Source: Dasania sp. GY-MA-18 (lineage in GTDB: Bacteria > Pseudomonadota > Gammaproteobacteria > Pseudomonadales > Dasaniaceae). From it: 64,000 nt of DNA. Position numbers and translations under genes: made by a program. Below, in pieces: positions 42,680 through 53,058 of this stretch (the first letter of the stretch is position 1; each line of letters begins with the position of its first letter). Location: NCBI RefSeq assembly GCF_024734385.1, contig NZ_JANHAP010000016.1, positions 1 through 64,000 of the forward strand. The letters run 5' to 3'. The notes below the pieces were generated by a model. That model worked only from the letters and a program-made list of their open reading frames with translations, was not told the origin of the DNA and did not search any database.

Positions 42680-45337
42680 ATGGGTGATATAAACAAAGAA
42701 ATCCTGCCAGTTAACATCGAAGATGAACTGAAACAATCCTATTTAGACTATGCGATGAGCGTTATTGTTGGGCGTGCTTTACCCGATGTACGTGATGGTC
42801 TAAAACCGGTTCATCGTCGTGTGCTATTCGCTATGAGCGAATTAAATAACGACTTTAATAAACCCTACAAAAAGTCTGCCCGTGTGGTGGGTGATGTTAT
42901 CGGTAAATATCACCCGCATGGCGACTCGGCGGTTTATGACACTATCGTCCGTATGGCGCAGCCTTTCTCGCTGCGCTATATGCTGGTAGACGGCCAGGGT
43001 AACTTTGGCTCGGTAGATGGCGACTCTGCGGCCGCCATGCGTTATACCGAAATTCGTATGCGCAAACTCTCCCATGAGCTGTTAGCCGACTTGGAAAAAG
43101 AAACCGTCGATTGGGTACCCAACTACGATGGCTCTGAGTTAATGCCAGCGGTATTGCCGACTAAGGTGCCTAACCTATTGGTGAATGGCTCCTCCGGTAT
43201 TGCGGTGGGTATGGCAACTAATATCCCCCCTCATAACTTAAAAGAAGTTGTGACTGGCTGCTTGGCCTTAATCGATAACGAGCAACTCACTATTGATGAG
43301 TTGATGGAATATATCCCCGGCCCTGATTTCCCAACGGCAGCGATCATTAACGGCCGTGCCGGTATACTGCAAGCATATCGTACGGGTCGAGGTCGTATTT
43401 ATATACGCGCCAGAGCAGAAGTGATTCATGACGAGAAGCGCAATAAAGACATTATTATTGTTCATGAAATCCCTTATCAGGTTAACAAGGCGCGTTTAAT
43501 TGAAAAAATCGCCGAGTTAGTTAAAGAGAAAAAAATAGAAGGCATAGCCGAGCTGCGCGATGAGTCTGATAAAGACGGTATGCGTATAGTGATAGAGATG
43601 AAGCGCGGCGAAAGCGGCGAGGTAGTGCTTAACAATCTGTATCAGCAAACTCAGTTAGAAAATGTATTCGGTATTAATATCGTGGCCTTGGTCGATGGCC
43701 AGCCCAAGCTGTTAAACCTAAAAGAATTGCTAGAGCATTTTATTCGTCACCGCCGCGAAGTGGTAACGCGCCGTACGATTTACTTGCTGCGTAAAGCCCG
43801 CGAGCGTGGCCATATATTAGAAGGCTTAGCGGTTGCTATTTCTAATATAGACCCCGTGATTGAGTTAATTAAATCCTCGGATACCACTGCTGAAGCGAAA
43901 GAAAAATTATCGGCAGCGGTATGGGAACCGGGCGATGTATTAGGTATGTTAGAGCGCGCTGGTGAAGAGGCTTGTAGACCAGATGATCTACCGGCTCACT
44001 ACGGTTTCCGCGATGGCAAATACCGTTTATCCCCCGCTCAGGTGCAAGCGATTTTAGATTTACGCTTGCAAAAGCTGACCGGCCTAGAACATGAAAAACT
44101 GTTAAAAGAATACCAAGAGAAGCTGGATGAAATTGCTGAATACCTAGGTATTTTAGGCGATTCATTGGTATTAATGTCGGTAATACGCGAAGAGCTAGAA
44201 GCTATAGTTACTGAGTATGGTGATGAGCGTCGCTCTGAAATTGTTGAGTCACAGCGCGACCTAACTACCGAAGATTTAATTGCCGAAGAAGATCGCGTGG
44301 TTACCATTTCGCATGGCGGTTACGCCAAGACTCAATCCCTTAGCGATTACCAAGCCCAGCGCCGTGGCGGTATGGGTAAGTCGGCAACAGCGGTTAAAGA
44401 CGAAGACTTTGTTGAACACTTATTGGTGACCAGCACCCACGATACTATTTTGTGCTTCTCGAATGTGGGCAAAGTGTATTGGTTAAAAGTATTCCAAATT
44501 CCTTTAGCGGGCCGCAACTCTCGCGGCAGACCTATGGTTAACTTGCTACCGCTAGAAGAGGGTGAGCGCATTACCTCTATCCTGCCGGTACGCGAATATA
44601 CCGAAGGTCATTACATCTTTATGGCTACTGCTAACGGTACTGTTAAAAAGACAGCGCTGACCGATTTTGCCAGACAGCGCAGCGTAGGTTTACGCGCCCT
44701 AGAACTGGAAGAAGGTGATGTACTGGTGGGTACCGCGGTAACCACGGGTGATTGCGATGTGATGTTGTTTAGCTCTGCAGGTAAAGCGGTGCGCTTTAAT
44801 GAAAACGATGTACGCGCCATGGGCCGTACCGCCAAAGGTGTACGCGGTATACGCATGGAAGAGGGTCAAAAAATGATTTCTCTGCTAGTGCCTAAAGAAG
44901 GCGGTCGCATCTTATCAGTGAGCGAAAATGGCTACGGCAAGCGTACGGATGTGAGTGAATACGCCACTAAAGGCCGTGGTAATAAAGGTATGATCTTTAT
45001 GCAAACCAGCGAGCGCAATGGTGCCATGGTCGGTGCGGTACAGGTGTTTGATGGCGATGAGCTAATGATGATTTCTGATCAAGGCACCATGGTGCGCACC
45101 CGTACTGATGAAATTTCTATCTTGGGTCGTAATACCCAAGGTGTGCGCGTAATACGGCTAAAAGAAGGTGAACATGTGGTCGGTATAGAGCGCATAGAAG
45201 AGCCTGACGAAATCGCCGAAATTATAGCAGAGGGCGAACCTGCGCCGGCCACTAACCCGGTAGCGGCAGATGCCGTTGCAGGCGATAGCGCGGAAGGTGT
45301 AGAGGGTGTAGATACCAGCGAGGTTGGCGAAGACTAA
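42680..45337 (+). CDS. gyrA: DNA gyrase subunit A
   Basis: The 885-residue subunit cuts and rejoins DNA during negative supercoiling with GyrB. The N-terminal domain has the quinolone region [13 protein letters not shown] with wild-type S83 and D87 and the catalytic tyrosine in [10 protein letters not shown]. The C-terminal half has beta-pinwheel repeats, including the GyrA box QRRGGMGK, and an acidic tail. It is first of a rightward gyrA-serC-pheA-tyrA run with gaps of 50, 11 and 24 bases. Confidence 0.98.
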   Translation: MGDINKEILPVNIEDELKQSYLDYAMSVIVGRALPDVRDGLKPVHRRVLFAMSELNNDFNKPYKKSARVVGDVIGKYHPHGDSAVYDTIVRMAQPFSLRYMLVDGQGNFGSVDGDSAAAMRYTEIRMRKLSHELLADLEKETVDWVPNYDGSELMPAVLPTKVPNLLVNGSSGIAVGMATNIPPHNLKEVVTGCLALIDNEQLTIDELMEYIPGPDFPTAAIINGRAGILQAYRTGRGRIYIRARAEVIHDEKRNKDIIIVHEIPYQVNKARLIEKIAELVKEKKIEGIAELRDESDKDGMRIVIEMKRGESGEVVLNNLYQQTQLENVFGINIVALVDGQPKLLNLKELLEHFIRHRREVVTRRTIYLLRKARERGHILEGLAVAISNIDPVIELIKSSDTTAEAKEKLSAAVWEPGDVLGMLERAGEEACRPDDLPAHYGFRDGKYRLSPAQVQAILDLRLQKLTGLEHEKLLKEYQEKLDEIAEYLGILGDSLVLMSVIREELEAIVTEYGDERRSEIVESQRDLTTEDLIAEEDRVVTISHGGYAKTQSLSDYQAQRRGGMGKSATAVKDEDFVEHLLVTSTHDTILCFSNVGKVYWLKVFQIPLAGRNSRGRPMVNLLPLEEGERITSILPVREYTEGHYIFMATANGTVKKTALTDFARQRSVGLRALELEEGDVLVGTAVTTGDCDVMLFSSAGKAVRFNENDVRAMGRTAKGVRGIRMEEGQKMISLLVPKEGGRILSVSENGYGKRTDVSEYATKGRGNKGMIFMQTSERNGAMVGAVQVFDGDELMMISDQGTMVRTRTDEISILGRNTQGVRVIRLKEGEHVVGIERIEEPDEIAEIIAEGEPAPATNPVAADAVAGDSAEGVEGVDTSEVGED

Positions 45338-45387
45338 GCCAGCCTTGCGCTTAAAAAGTTTATTAATCTTTATAGGTAGTAATTGTT

Positions 45388-46467
45388 ATGACACGACGTT
45401 TTAATTTTTGTGCGGGCCCCGCGGCCTTGCCTGAGTCCGTTTTACAACAGGCACAGCAAGAGTTAGTCGATTGGCAGGGCGCCGGCCTTTCCATTATGGA
45501 AATGAGCCACCGTTCTTCAGAGCTAGTAGGTATTGCGAATAAAGCCGAGCAGGATTTTCGCGATTTGCTAAATATCTCTGATGATTATGCCGTGCTGTTT
45601 TTGCAAGGCGGTGCTAGCACGCAGTTTTCAGCAGTGCCTTTAAACTTGTTGGGCGATAAAAAATCGGCTGACTATGTTAATACCGGGCAGTGGTCTAAAA
45701 AAGCCATCAAAGAAGCGCAGCGTTTTTGTGATGTTAATGTAGTGGCTAGTTCAGAAGATACTAACTTCACCACTATCCCAGCGTTTGATTCATGGCAGTT
45801 AAATAAAGATGCGGCCTATTTGCACTACACACCTAATGAAACCATCGGTGGCGTAGAGTTTTTTGATGTGCCTGATGTCGATGTGCCCTTAGTGGCGGAT
45901 ATGTCTTCTACTATATTGTCGCGTCCTATAGATGTGAGCAAATTTGGGGTGATTTACGCTGGTGCGCAAAAAAATATTGGCCCTGCCGGTTTAACCATGA
46001 CCATAGTGCGCAAAGATTTAATGGGTAATGCAAGCGCCCACTGCCCAACCATGTTGGACTATAAAACCGCTGCTGATAATGACTCTATGTATAACACGCC
46101 GCCGACTTATAGCCTGTACTTGGCTGGCTTAGTGTTTGCTTGGTTAAAAGAGCAGGGTGGCTTGGCCGCAATGGAGCAACTCAACCGTCGCAAGGCTGAA
46201 AAGCTATACAGCTATATCGATAACAGCGGCTTTTATGCTAACCCCGTTGAGCTGAGCAGCCGTTCATTAATGAACGTGCCTTTCACCTTGGCCAGCGCTG
46301 ACTTTGATAAAGCCTTCTTGGCTGAAGCTGACGAAGCCGGCTTGTTAAACCTCAAAGGCCACCGCAGTGTGGGTGGCATGCGTGCCAGCATCTACAATGC
46401 CGTGCCGGAAGAGGCTGTAGATACTTTAATCAACTTTATGAAAGACTTTGCGCAACGTAACGGATAA
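45388..46467 (+). CDS. serC: Phosphoserine aminotransferase
   Basis: The 359-residue class V PLP enzyme starts RRFNFCAGPAALPESVLQQA, with GGASTQFSAVPLNL and the PLP lysine in YAGAQKNIGPAGLT. It makes phosphoserine from phosphohydroxypyruvate and also acts in the PLP pathway. Order after gyrA is conserved in related bacteria. Confidence 0.97.
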   Translation: MTRRFNFCAGPAALPESVLQQAQQELVDWQGAGLSIMEMSHRSSELVGIANKAEQDFRDLLNISDDYAVLFLQGGASTQFSAVPLNLLGDKKSADYVNTGQWSKKAIKEAQRFCDVNVVASSEDTNFTTIPAFDSWQLNKDAAYLHYTPNETIGGVEFFDVPDVDVPLVADMSSTILSRPIDVSKFGVIYAGAQKNIGPAGLTMTIVRKDLMGNASAHCPTMLDYKTAADNDSMYNTPPTYSLYLAGLVFAWLKEQGGLAAMEQLNRRKAEKLYSYIDNSGFYANPVELSSRSLMNVPFTLASADFDKAFLAEADEAGLLNLKGHRSVGGMRASIYNAVPEEAVDTLINFMKDFAQRNG

Positions 46468-46478
46468 AACAATAAAAA

Positions 46479-47621
46479 ATGAGTGACGATAAACAGCTGG
46501 ATGAAATAGCCAGTTTAAATACCCTTGATCAATTGCGTAAGGCCATTGATCAAGTGGATGGTAAAATTCATAATTTATTAAATTACCGGGCCAGGCTGGC
46601 TGAGCGTGTAGCTGAAGTTAAGCTGGCAGAGCTGAAAGCCGAAACCGGTGAAGCCGATTTATCGAAGGTCATGTTTTATAGGCCTGAGCGTGAAGCCCAG
46701 GTATTGCAAAAAGTGATAGACAGAAACACGGGGCCGCTACCGGATAAAACGGTAGCGCACCTGTTTCGCGAGATTATGTCGGCCTGCTTGGCTTTAGAAA
46801 AGCCTATGGAAGTCGCTTATTTAGGTCCCGAGGGAACTTTTACCCAAGCCGCTGCGATGAAGCATTTTGGCCACGGTGTTATTGCTATGCCGCAGCCAGA
46901 AATTGCTAACGTATTCGCTCAGGTGGAATCAGGCCAGTGTAATTATGGTGTGGTACCAGTAGAGAATTCTACCGAGGGTATGGTTAATCACACCTTAGAT
47001 AATTTTATAGATTCCCCCTTAAAGATTTGTGGCGAAGTAGCCTTGCGCATAGAGCTGCACTTGCTGGTTTGTGAAGGCGCAAGTGCCCAAACCGTTAAAA
47101 CCATTTGTGCTCATAGGCAGGCTTTAGCCCAGTGCCGTCAGTGGCTGGATAATAACTGGCCGGGAGTAGAGCGCTTGGCAGTAAGCAGCAATGCCGAAGC
47201 TGCGCGTATGGCTAAAGATGACCCCACAATTGCCGCCGTGGCAGGGGATATTGCCGCTGAAAAATATGGCCTGATGAAGTTGGCTTCCAGCATAGAAGAT
47301 CTAGCCAATAACACTACGCGGTTTTTAATTATAGGCCGTGAGGATGTACCTGCAGGTGGTAACGATAAAACCTCATTAATTATTTCGGCTCACAATAAGC
47401 CCGGTGCTTTATTGCACTTGCTTACGCCTTTTGAACAGGCGGGTATTAGCTTAACGCGTATAGATACACGGCCCTCGCGCACACAAAACTGGGCGTATTT
47501 ATTTTTTGTAGAGTTTGAAGGTCACCAGCAAGAGCCGCGTGTAAAAGCGGTGCTGGATAATCTCATCGAGCAATCGGTGATGCTAAAAGTGCTGGGCTCA
47601 TACCCAGCGGCTGTACTATAA
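46479..47621 (+). CDS. pheA: Bifunctional chorismate mutase / prephenate dehydratase
   Basis: The 380-residue P-protein has a chorismate mutase domain (about 15-105; LRKAIDQVDGKIHNLLNYRARLAERVAEVK), a prephenate dehydratase domain (about 110-285; YLGPEGTFTQAAAMKHFG, VVPVENSTEGMVNHT, NTTRFLIIG) and an ACT domain (about 295-375; NKPGALLHLLTPF, ISLTRIDTRPSR) for phenylalanine feedback. It lies 11 bases after serC. Confidence 0.97.
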   Translation: MSDDKQLDEIASLNTLDQLRKAIDQVDGKIHNLLNYRARLAERVAEVKLAELKAETGEADLSKVMFYRPEREAQVLQKVIDRNTGPLPDKTVAHLFREIMSACLALEKPMEVAYLGPEGTFTQAAAMKHFGHGVIAMPQPEIANVFAQVESGQCNYGVVPVENSTEGMVNHTLDNFIDSPLKICGEVALRIELHLLVCEGASAQTVKTICAHRQALAQCRQWLDNNWPGVERLAVSSNAEAARMAKDDPTIAAVAGDIAAEKYGLMKLASSIEDLANNTTRFLIIGREDVPAGGNDKTSLIISAHNKPGALLHLLTPFEQAGISLTRIDTRPSRTQNWAYLFFVEFEGHQQEPRVKAVLDNLIEQSVMLKVLGSYPAAVL

Positions 47622-47645
47622 ACTATCAAGTTATAAGGTTTACCC

Positions 47646-48548
47646 ATGGCCAGCGTTAATCGCATCACCGTATTAGCGGTAGGTTTAATTGGCGGCTCTT
47701 TAGCCAAAGCCCTGCGTGAAAAAAACTATGCCAATGAAATAGTAGGCTGGGGGCGCAATGAGTCCACTCTGCAGCGCGCAATAGAATTAGGTGTGATAGA
47801 CAGCTATGAGCTGGACTTGGCTCAAGCGGTGCAGGGTAGCGATATAGTCGTTATCGCAACCCCTACCTTGATTGCGGTAGATATGCTGCAACAATTAGCT
47901 GAGCTGGTACCTGCCACCACCATTATTACCGATGTGGCTAGTGTAAAAGGCAATTTGCTGCGTGCCGCCAAGCAATTTTTTGGCGAGGTGCCTGCTAATT
48001 TAGTCTTGGGCCACCCTATAGCGGGCTCAGAAAAAAGCGGTGTGGAAGCAGTGAATGAAAAGCTGTTTATTAATCACCGTGTCATCCTAACGCCCTCGCA
48101 GGAAACCAGTATAGAAGCGGTTTCTACCATAACCGATATGTGGGAAGTTACCGGCGCTGATGTAGTCACCATGGCGGTGGACGATCACGACGAAGTGTTG
48201 GCAGCCACCAGCCACTTACCCCATATATTGGCCTACGCCTTGGTGGATGCTTTAGCCGGACAAAAAGAGCAGCAGGATATTTTTCGTTTCGCCGCTGGCG
48301 GCTTTAGGGATTTTACCCGCATCGCTTCCAGCGACCCTAAAATGTGGCATGACATCGCATTGGCTAATGACAAAGCGCTGCTTAAGATGATTGATTTGTT
48401 TTCAGCGCAGATGAATGAGTTGCGTGATGCCATTGCTAAGGCAGATAGTGAAGCTATTACCGGCTGTTTTACTAGAGCTAAAGCTGCTAGAGACCATTTT
48501 TCAGATATATTATCTAAACAGCATCAGTCTACAATTACCGATGAATAA
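47646..48548 (+). CDS. tyrA: Prephenate dehydrogenase
   Basis: The 300-residue NAD-dependent enzyme of tyrosine synthesis has an N-terminal Rossmann fold (TVLAVGLIGGSLAKAL), then TDVASVKG, GHPIAGSEKSG and DDHDEVLAATSHLPH. The first glycine of the usual GxGLIGGS motif is alanine here. It is a stand-alone protein; in Pseudomonas it is fused to AroA. Neither hisC nor aroA is found around it, so the run ends early compared with Pseudomonas. Confidence 0.92.
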   Translation: MASVNRITVLAVGLIGGSLAKALREKNYANEIVGWGRNESTLQRAIELGVIDSYELDLAQAVQGSDIVVIATPTLIAVDMLQQLAELVPATTIITDVASVKGNLLRAAKQFFGEVPANLVLGHPIAGSEKSGVEAVNEKLFINHRVILTPSQETSIEAVSTITDMWEVTGADVVTMAVDDHDEVLAATSHLPHILAYALVDALAGQKEQQDIFRFAAGGFRDFTRIASSDPKMWHDIALANDKALLKMIDLFSAQMNELRDAIAKADSEAITGCFTRAKAARDHFSDILSKQHQSTITDE

Positions 48549-48765
48549 GTTTGTTGTAGTTGTTTAGCTGAAGCTTCTTTGTAGCCCTAAACCGCTTGGC
48601 GGCGTGTGGGTTGAAATTCCTAGTGTTTACGATTCTTGTGAGTCAGCGTGTGCTGGCAAAAACTGGTGGGCTTGGCCGTGTCGTGGAAAAGCTTATGCTG
48701 TGAGAAGTGTTTGATATGACTGCGGTTGAAAGCAGATATTGCCTTGGGGAGGGGGAGCAGGCTGA

Positions 48766-48808
48766 CCAGTTGTAGCTAAAAACAAAATTTATAGCATGCT
48801 ACAACTGG
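48766..48808. repeat. Stem-loop downstream of the second PEP-CTERM gene
   Basis: CCAGTTGTAGC (48766-48776) pairs perfectly with GCTACAACTGG (48798-48808) around a 21-base loop. It lies between tyrA and the PEP-CTERM stop with no T-run. The remaining bases from 48549 show no gene. Confidence 0.45.
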
Positions 48809-48819
48809 CCGTGGTGATG

Positions 48820-49371
48820 TTAGCTATTCTTCTTTCTTCTAATAAAACCTAGAGCTGCGATGCCCAGCCCCATTAAGCCTAAGCTAGCTGGCTCAGCAAC
48901 AGCGGTGTAGTTTAAGGTATTGTAGTAGTTGGTGCCGTTACCATTGATGTCAACAAACTCCGCGCCAGAGGAGAACACTGAAGCTGTGAACGGATTAGCA
49001 CCAGTAACCCAGCCTAGGGAAGCGATGTTTGTCAGCGACAGGGTAAATTTACCGTAGCCAGATACGTTGGCAAAGTTTTCAATAAATTGATAACCATCGG
49101 CCTGGGTGTTTAAAAATGTTGTCCAAGCAGCATCTCCTATAGAGGTGAAAGAGGTGTAGTTAAAGCTTGTACCATTTATGGTGAGGCCGCTACCTAATGC
49201 CGAGGCCTGGCTACCGTGATAAGTAGAGCCGAAAAAGTCTATGGTGCCATCAATATTCTCATTCCAAGCAAATTCTTGCAGGTGGGCTGAGGCTGATATT
49301 GACGAAAGACAGGTGGCGCAAAAGGTAGTAGCAAGGGCTGTGCGGCGTAGCAGTTTGTTTTTAATAGTCAT
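48820..49371 (-). CDS. PEP-CTERM exported protein
   Basis: The 183-residue protein has a signal peptide (about 1-29, LATTFCATCLSSISASA), a Gly/Ser/Thr/Asn-rich beta body (FFGSTYHGSQAS), and the C-terminal signal AEPASLGLMGLGIAALGF followed by IRRKK. The motif is Ala-Glu-Pro. It is expected to be processed by exosortase. It lies between tyrA and a TetR regulator on the minus strand with its own spacer of about 260 bases. Confidence 0.85.
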   Translation of the reverse strand: MTIKNKLLRRTALATTFCATCLSSISASAHLQEFAWNENIDGTIDFFGSTYHGSQASALGSGLTINGTSFNYTSFTSIGDAAWTTFLNTQADGYQFIENFANVSGYGKFTLSLTNIASLGWVTGANPFTASVFSSGAEFVDINGNGTNYYNTLNYTAVAEPASLGLMGLGIAALGFIRRKKNS

Positions 49372-49630
49372 ATATCTAGTCCATTTGAAATTGATGTTTT
49401 AGTTGTACAGCACGAGCATAAATTAAGGCAAGTATCTAGCCAGTACAATTTTTTCCTTTTATATCAATACGTTGGGGTTTGGCAGCTAGGGCGGTCACAT
49501 AATATTGTAAAAAATACTGACACTATTTCGCCCGGATTATTGTGGGCAATTAGTGGGGTGAGGCTGCGCAGGTTGGCAATTCATATGCCATAAAGCGGAA
49601 ACTGCTAGCTTAACTCAGGCCTGCAATAGA

Positions 49631-50233
49631 TTAGTTGTTGCTAGCAAGGTTTAAAGCAAGCTCAACTATACCTTTCTCAAAGTTTTTTATTCCTGCGGGC
49701 CGCTTTTTACCATGGCCTATATGCAGCATGGCGCCGTCGATTAGCGAAGCTATCATATAAGCCCTTTCTTTACGGACTTGCTCAGGTAGGTCGGGGTTTA
49801 AAGGTTGCATCAGATTGGCAATGTTTTGGGTGTGGTTGCTATACATCTTGCGCATAATCTTTTGGGCATGCTCATCGCTGTGGGCCCTAGCCCATAGCTG
49901 GTAGAAGAAACCAGCAGTTTGCTTATCTTTATCGTCTACGATGAGGTAGTTGATATAGCTTTTAAAATGTTCGGTAGGGGTGCTGGATTTTAGCCTTAGT
50001 TGTTCAAAGGCCGCGCTATAGAGTGAGTCGGTATACTCTAAAATAGATTGTATAAGCTCTTCTTTACTGGGGAAGTAGTGCTGCAGTGTTTTTAAGTGTA
50101 TGCCGGCCTTGGCAGCGACTTTACGCAAAGACAGTTCTGAGTAGCCCTCTTCAGAAAGCATGATTCTACCTGCTTCTAAAATCTCTTTTATTCTTTCTTC
50201 AGAGCTCGCTCGTCTAGTTTTACTGGTGCTCAT
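49631..50233 (-). CDS. TetR family transcriptional regulator
   Basis: The 200-residue protein has an N-terminal helix-turn-helix (IKEILEAGRIMLSEEGYSELSLRKVAAKAGIHLKTLQHYFPSKE-type pattern) and an all-helical ligand domain. It is divergent from the NTF2-like/flavoprotein pair starting at 50466, with 232 bases between, and is probably their repressor. No clear palindrome could be assigned as its operator. Ligand is unknown. Confidence 0.92.
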   Translation of the reverse strand: MSTSKTRRASSEERIKEILEAGRIMLSEEGYSELSLRKVAAKAGIHLKTLQHYFPSKEELIQSILEYTDSLYSAAFEQLRLKSSTPTEHFKSYINYLIVDDKDKQTAGFFYQLWARAHSDEHAQKIMRKMYSNHTQNIANLMQPLNPDLPEQVRKERAYMIASLIDGAMLHIGHGKKRPAGIKNFEKGIVELALNLASNN

Positions 50234-50465
50234 AGTGCTAGTCCTAATCTAATTGCAGGGGGCATTATATTAAATATGCCACTAGATTTCCTCACTTATA
50301 ACCTTTTGTTTAAACGGTAATAGTCTATGTATTTAGCTGCTAATTATGTCGCCATCATCTATATCAATGATCGGGTTTTCGTTGACATGCTAAGGCGCTG
50401 CGTATAAATTAGCGATACGCCGTCGGTTGACGGGTAAATTGATAATATTGTATCGAGGTTCAAAT

Positions 50466-50969
50466 ATGAAGGCTTTTATTAAGTGTTTAACGGCTAATCT
50501 AATTAGCGTAATGATGATAGTGGGGTTAAGTATGAGCGCAGCTAACGCTGACAGTAAGACAGTTGATATTAAGGGCGGAGCTAGTGATAAAGCTTTGCAA
50601 GCGTTTAAACAAGCAATACGTAAAAAGTATGACTTAAAGGAACGTGCCTTTAAAGAGAATGACGTAATGGGCTTAGTCGACGGTTTTTACGCTAAAAATG
50701 CCTTGTTAGTGGAAGAGAAAAAAGTTGTTAATGGCTATGAGCAAGTCGTTAAAATGTATGAAGAGCTGGTGCCTGGTGCGAAATCTGTAGGTATACAATC
50801 TAATTACACGTATTTATCGAAAGAAGGCAGCGTGGGTTACGATTACACCACCTTTCATGTGAGCCTTGTCGATGGTAATGAGTTTGATTTAAAACTACTG
50901 TTTATTTGGGAAAAAATTAACGGTGAGTGGTTCTGCATCAGTGATATGTACATCCCTGGTAAGTTTTAA
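50466..50969 (+). CDS. Exported NTF2-like (SnoaL/DUF4440-type) protein
   Basis: The 167-residue protein has a signal peptide (CLTANLISVMMIVGLSMSAANA) and an NTF2-like domain (YDLKERAFKENDVMGLVDGFY, ALLVEEKKVVNGYEQVVKMYEEL, LLFIWEKINGEWFCISDMY). Such small cone-shaped proteins bind or turn over hydrophobic or small ligands. The ATG at 50466 has GAGG upstream. It lies 45 bases before the flavoprotein gene, so both probably act on the same compound in the periplasm. Confidence 0.8.
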   Translation: MKAFIKCLTANLISVMMIVGLSMSAANADSKTVDIKGGASDKALQAFKQAIRKKYDLKERAFKENDVMGLVDGFYAKNALLVEEKKVVNGYEQVVKMYEELVPGAKSVGIQSNYTYLSKEGSVGYDYTTFHVSLVDGNEFDLKLLFIWEKINGEWFCISDMYIPGKF

Positions 50970-51014
50970 GGACAGTTAATTTAGAGCCTGATTAAATACA
51001 GTAAGGGGCAGAAA

Positions 51015-52985
51015 ATGAGCACTATAGACGAAAAAAAATTGGGTATGGATAAAGATATCACCCGCAGGGATTTTACCTCGGGGGTATTAAAAGGAGCTGG
51101 CTTGGGTTTGTTGGCTACAGCAGTGCCTTTAACATCCGAAAAAGCAAGTGCACAAGGCTTGGGCCTTGATTGGACTGGGCCTGGAGGTGTAGGGGATTAC
51201 TCCAGATCTAATGGCAATACCCATGAAGTCGTCAATGGTGCTCACTCTATTCGTGATGGTAAATGGAAGTCTATACCAGCCGCCAAAATGGATATTAATG
51301 AAGAGTATGACTTGGTTGTTGTGGGCGGTGGCTTTGCCGGTTTAATGACGGCTTATACTTTTTTAAAAGAGAAGGGCGGTAAAGTTCTTATTGTCGAAAA
51401 TCATCCTATTTTTGGCGGTGAGGGTAAACAAAATGAATTTGAAGTGGATGGCTACAGATTACATGCGCCACAAGGTTCAAACGGTACGCTGTGGCCGCCG
51501 GAAGAAGCAGAACGGGCCGGTTTTTTCTATCATCCGGTATGGCATGAGTTAGGTTTACCAGGAAAAGATAGCCCCGATGCACTGAAGTTTGTTTATAAAG
51601 CCAATGGCACAGATAAAGAGCTAAAGTTTAGTGAAGATAACTATGATGCCATGCAGTTGTTTAAAGAAACGGCAACTCTAGGTTATTACTATAAGGATAG
51701 AAAAGGTAAAGGGAAGTGGGCGCTAGATCCTTGGGGAACTAACTTTAAAGACGCGCCTATAGATCAAGAAGCCAAAGATCAGCTAATCAAGTTGGAAAAT
51801 TTCTCAGGTGGCAAAAAACGGGCTGACTGGGAAACTTGGCTGGATTCAATGACCTATAAAGAGTTTTTAGAGAAAGAAGTCGGCATTAGCCACCCACATG
51901 TTTTTAACTACCTAAACCCAATGATGGCCGCACATGGCCCTGGTTTGGGTACCGATGTCATATCTGCATTTGGTGCGCTTTCTTTCGGTATGCCAGGTGT
52001 GAGAGATGTGCCACGAGCCAATGGCCACTCTAATCCATTTGAAGATTATGACCTTAACCTGATTAGTTTTCCCGGTGGCAATGCTGCTATCGCGCGTCAT
52101 TTTGTTAAGAAAATGATCCCTGCATCCATCTCCGGTAAAGACACGCTCAACGATATTGTTTACGGCGATATAAACTGGGATGCGCTGGATAAAGCGGGAC
52201 AAGACTTACGTATACGGGTTAATTCTACCGTAGTAGCTGTTGAGCACGAAGGCGATGTCGCTAGCGCTAAGCATGTTAATGTAACGTATATTGATAATGA
52301 AACCCATACACCTAAGCGCGTTAAAGCTAAATCGGTAGTGATGGCCAGTGGCCAGTGGGTCAATAAATATATCTTGCGTGATACCCCCGAGCAATTATCG
52401 CAGGCCATGGGTGAGTTTCATCATGCGCCTATGTTAGTGATCAATGTTGCGCTACACAATTGGCGTTTTATGGAAAAGTTAGGCATTACCGCTGCACGTT
52501 GGTTTGAGGGCTTTGGCTGGTTTACCAATATACGTGCGCCTATGAGTATAGAAGGCAAGCACATGCCGCTAGACCCTAATTTGCCCACTACGCTAACGTT
52601 TTACAATGCTTTTACCGATGCGGTTTCGGATAAAGGCTTACCGCTTAAGGCGCAAGGTGCCATAGGCAGGGCTTCACTATTTGCCATGAGCTATAGGGAT
52701 ATAGAGTACAGGATCAGAAAGCAAATGACGGAAATGTTTGCTGACTATGGCTTTGATGCTAAGCGCGATATTGCCGGTATAGTTACTAACCGTTGGGGCC
52801 ATGCTTATGTGGCACCGCAACCGGGGTTTTTCTTTGGTGAGAACGGTCAGCCTGCGCCTAGAGATATTGTTAGAGAAGGTTATGGTCGCATACGCTTTGC
52901 TCATTCCGAATTAACCGGTGAGCAGTTGTGGACTAATGCCTGCCATGAAGGTGAGCGTGCAGCTAAGCAAGTGCTGGCGTTGTAG
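51015..52985 (+). CDS. Tat-exported FAD oxidoreductase, spermidine-dehydrogenase-like
   Basis: At 656 residues it has a twin-arginine signal (R17-R18 in TRRDF, then GVLKGAGLGLLATAVPL), an FAD-binding motif DLVVVGGGFAGLMTAY (about 99-115), and PIFGGEGKQNEFEVDGYRLHAPQ and GRIRFAHSELTGEQ. The G-M-x-x-x-I-T-R-R-D-F leader and overall plan resemble Pseudomonas SpdH, which oxidises spermidine to diaminopropane and aminobutyraldehyde. Specificity is inferred. It is likely co-transcribed with the NTF2-like gene and controlled by the divergent TetR protein. The TAAAGCC repeat and a terminator follow. Confidence 0.8.
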   Translation: MSTIDEKKLGMDKDITRRDFTSGVLKGAGLGLLATAVPLTSEKASAQGLGLDWTGPGGVGDYSRSNGNTHEVVNGAHSIRDGKWKSIPAAKMDINEEYDLVVVGGGFAGLMTAYTFLKEKGGKVLIVENHPIFGGEGKQNEFEVDGYRLHAPQGSNGTLWPPEEAERAGFFYHPVWHELGLPGKDSPDALKFVYKANGTDKELKFSEDNYDAMQLFKETATLGYYYKDRKGKGKWALDPWGTNFKDAPIDQEAKDQLIKLENFSGGKKRADWETWLDSMTYKEFLEKEVGISHPHVFNYLNPMMAAHGPGLGTDVISAFGALSFGMPGVRDVPRANGHSNPFEDYDLNLISFPGGNAAIARHFVKKMIPASISGKDTLNDIVYGDINWDALDKAGQDLRIRVNSTVVAVEHEGDVASAKHVNVTYIDNETHTPKRVKAKSVVMASGQWVNKYILRDTPEQLSQAMGEFHHAPMLVINVALHNWRFMEKLGITAARWFEGFGWFTNIRAPMSIEGKHMPLDPNLPTTLTFYNAFTDAVSDKGLPLKAQGAIGRASLFAMSYRDIEYRIRKQMTEMFADYGFDAKRDIAGIVTNRWGHAYVAPQPGFFFGENGQPAPRDIVREGYGRIRFAHSELTGEQLWTNACHEGERAAKQVLAL

Positions 52986-52987
52986 TC

Positions 52988-53008
52988 TAAAGCCTAAAGC
53001 CTAAAGCC
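52988..53008 (+). repeat. Three tandem copies of TAAAGCC
   Basis: TAAAGCC occurs three times head to tail just after the stop codon of the flavoprotein gene. It is a slip-prone micro-repeat with no evident role. Confidence 0.6.
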
Positions 53009-53013
53009 TTACA

Positions 53014-53046
53014 CGCCCGGTGTTCTATACCGGGCGCTTCTTTTTT
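53014..53046 (+). terminator. Terminator of the flavoprotein gene
   Basis: CGCCCGGT (53014-53021) pairs with ACCGGGCG (53029-53036), followed by CTTC and six T. Confidence 0.88.
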
Positions 53047-53058
53047 AAAACAACTCAA

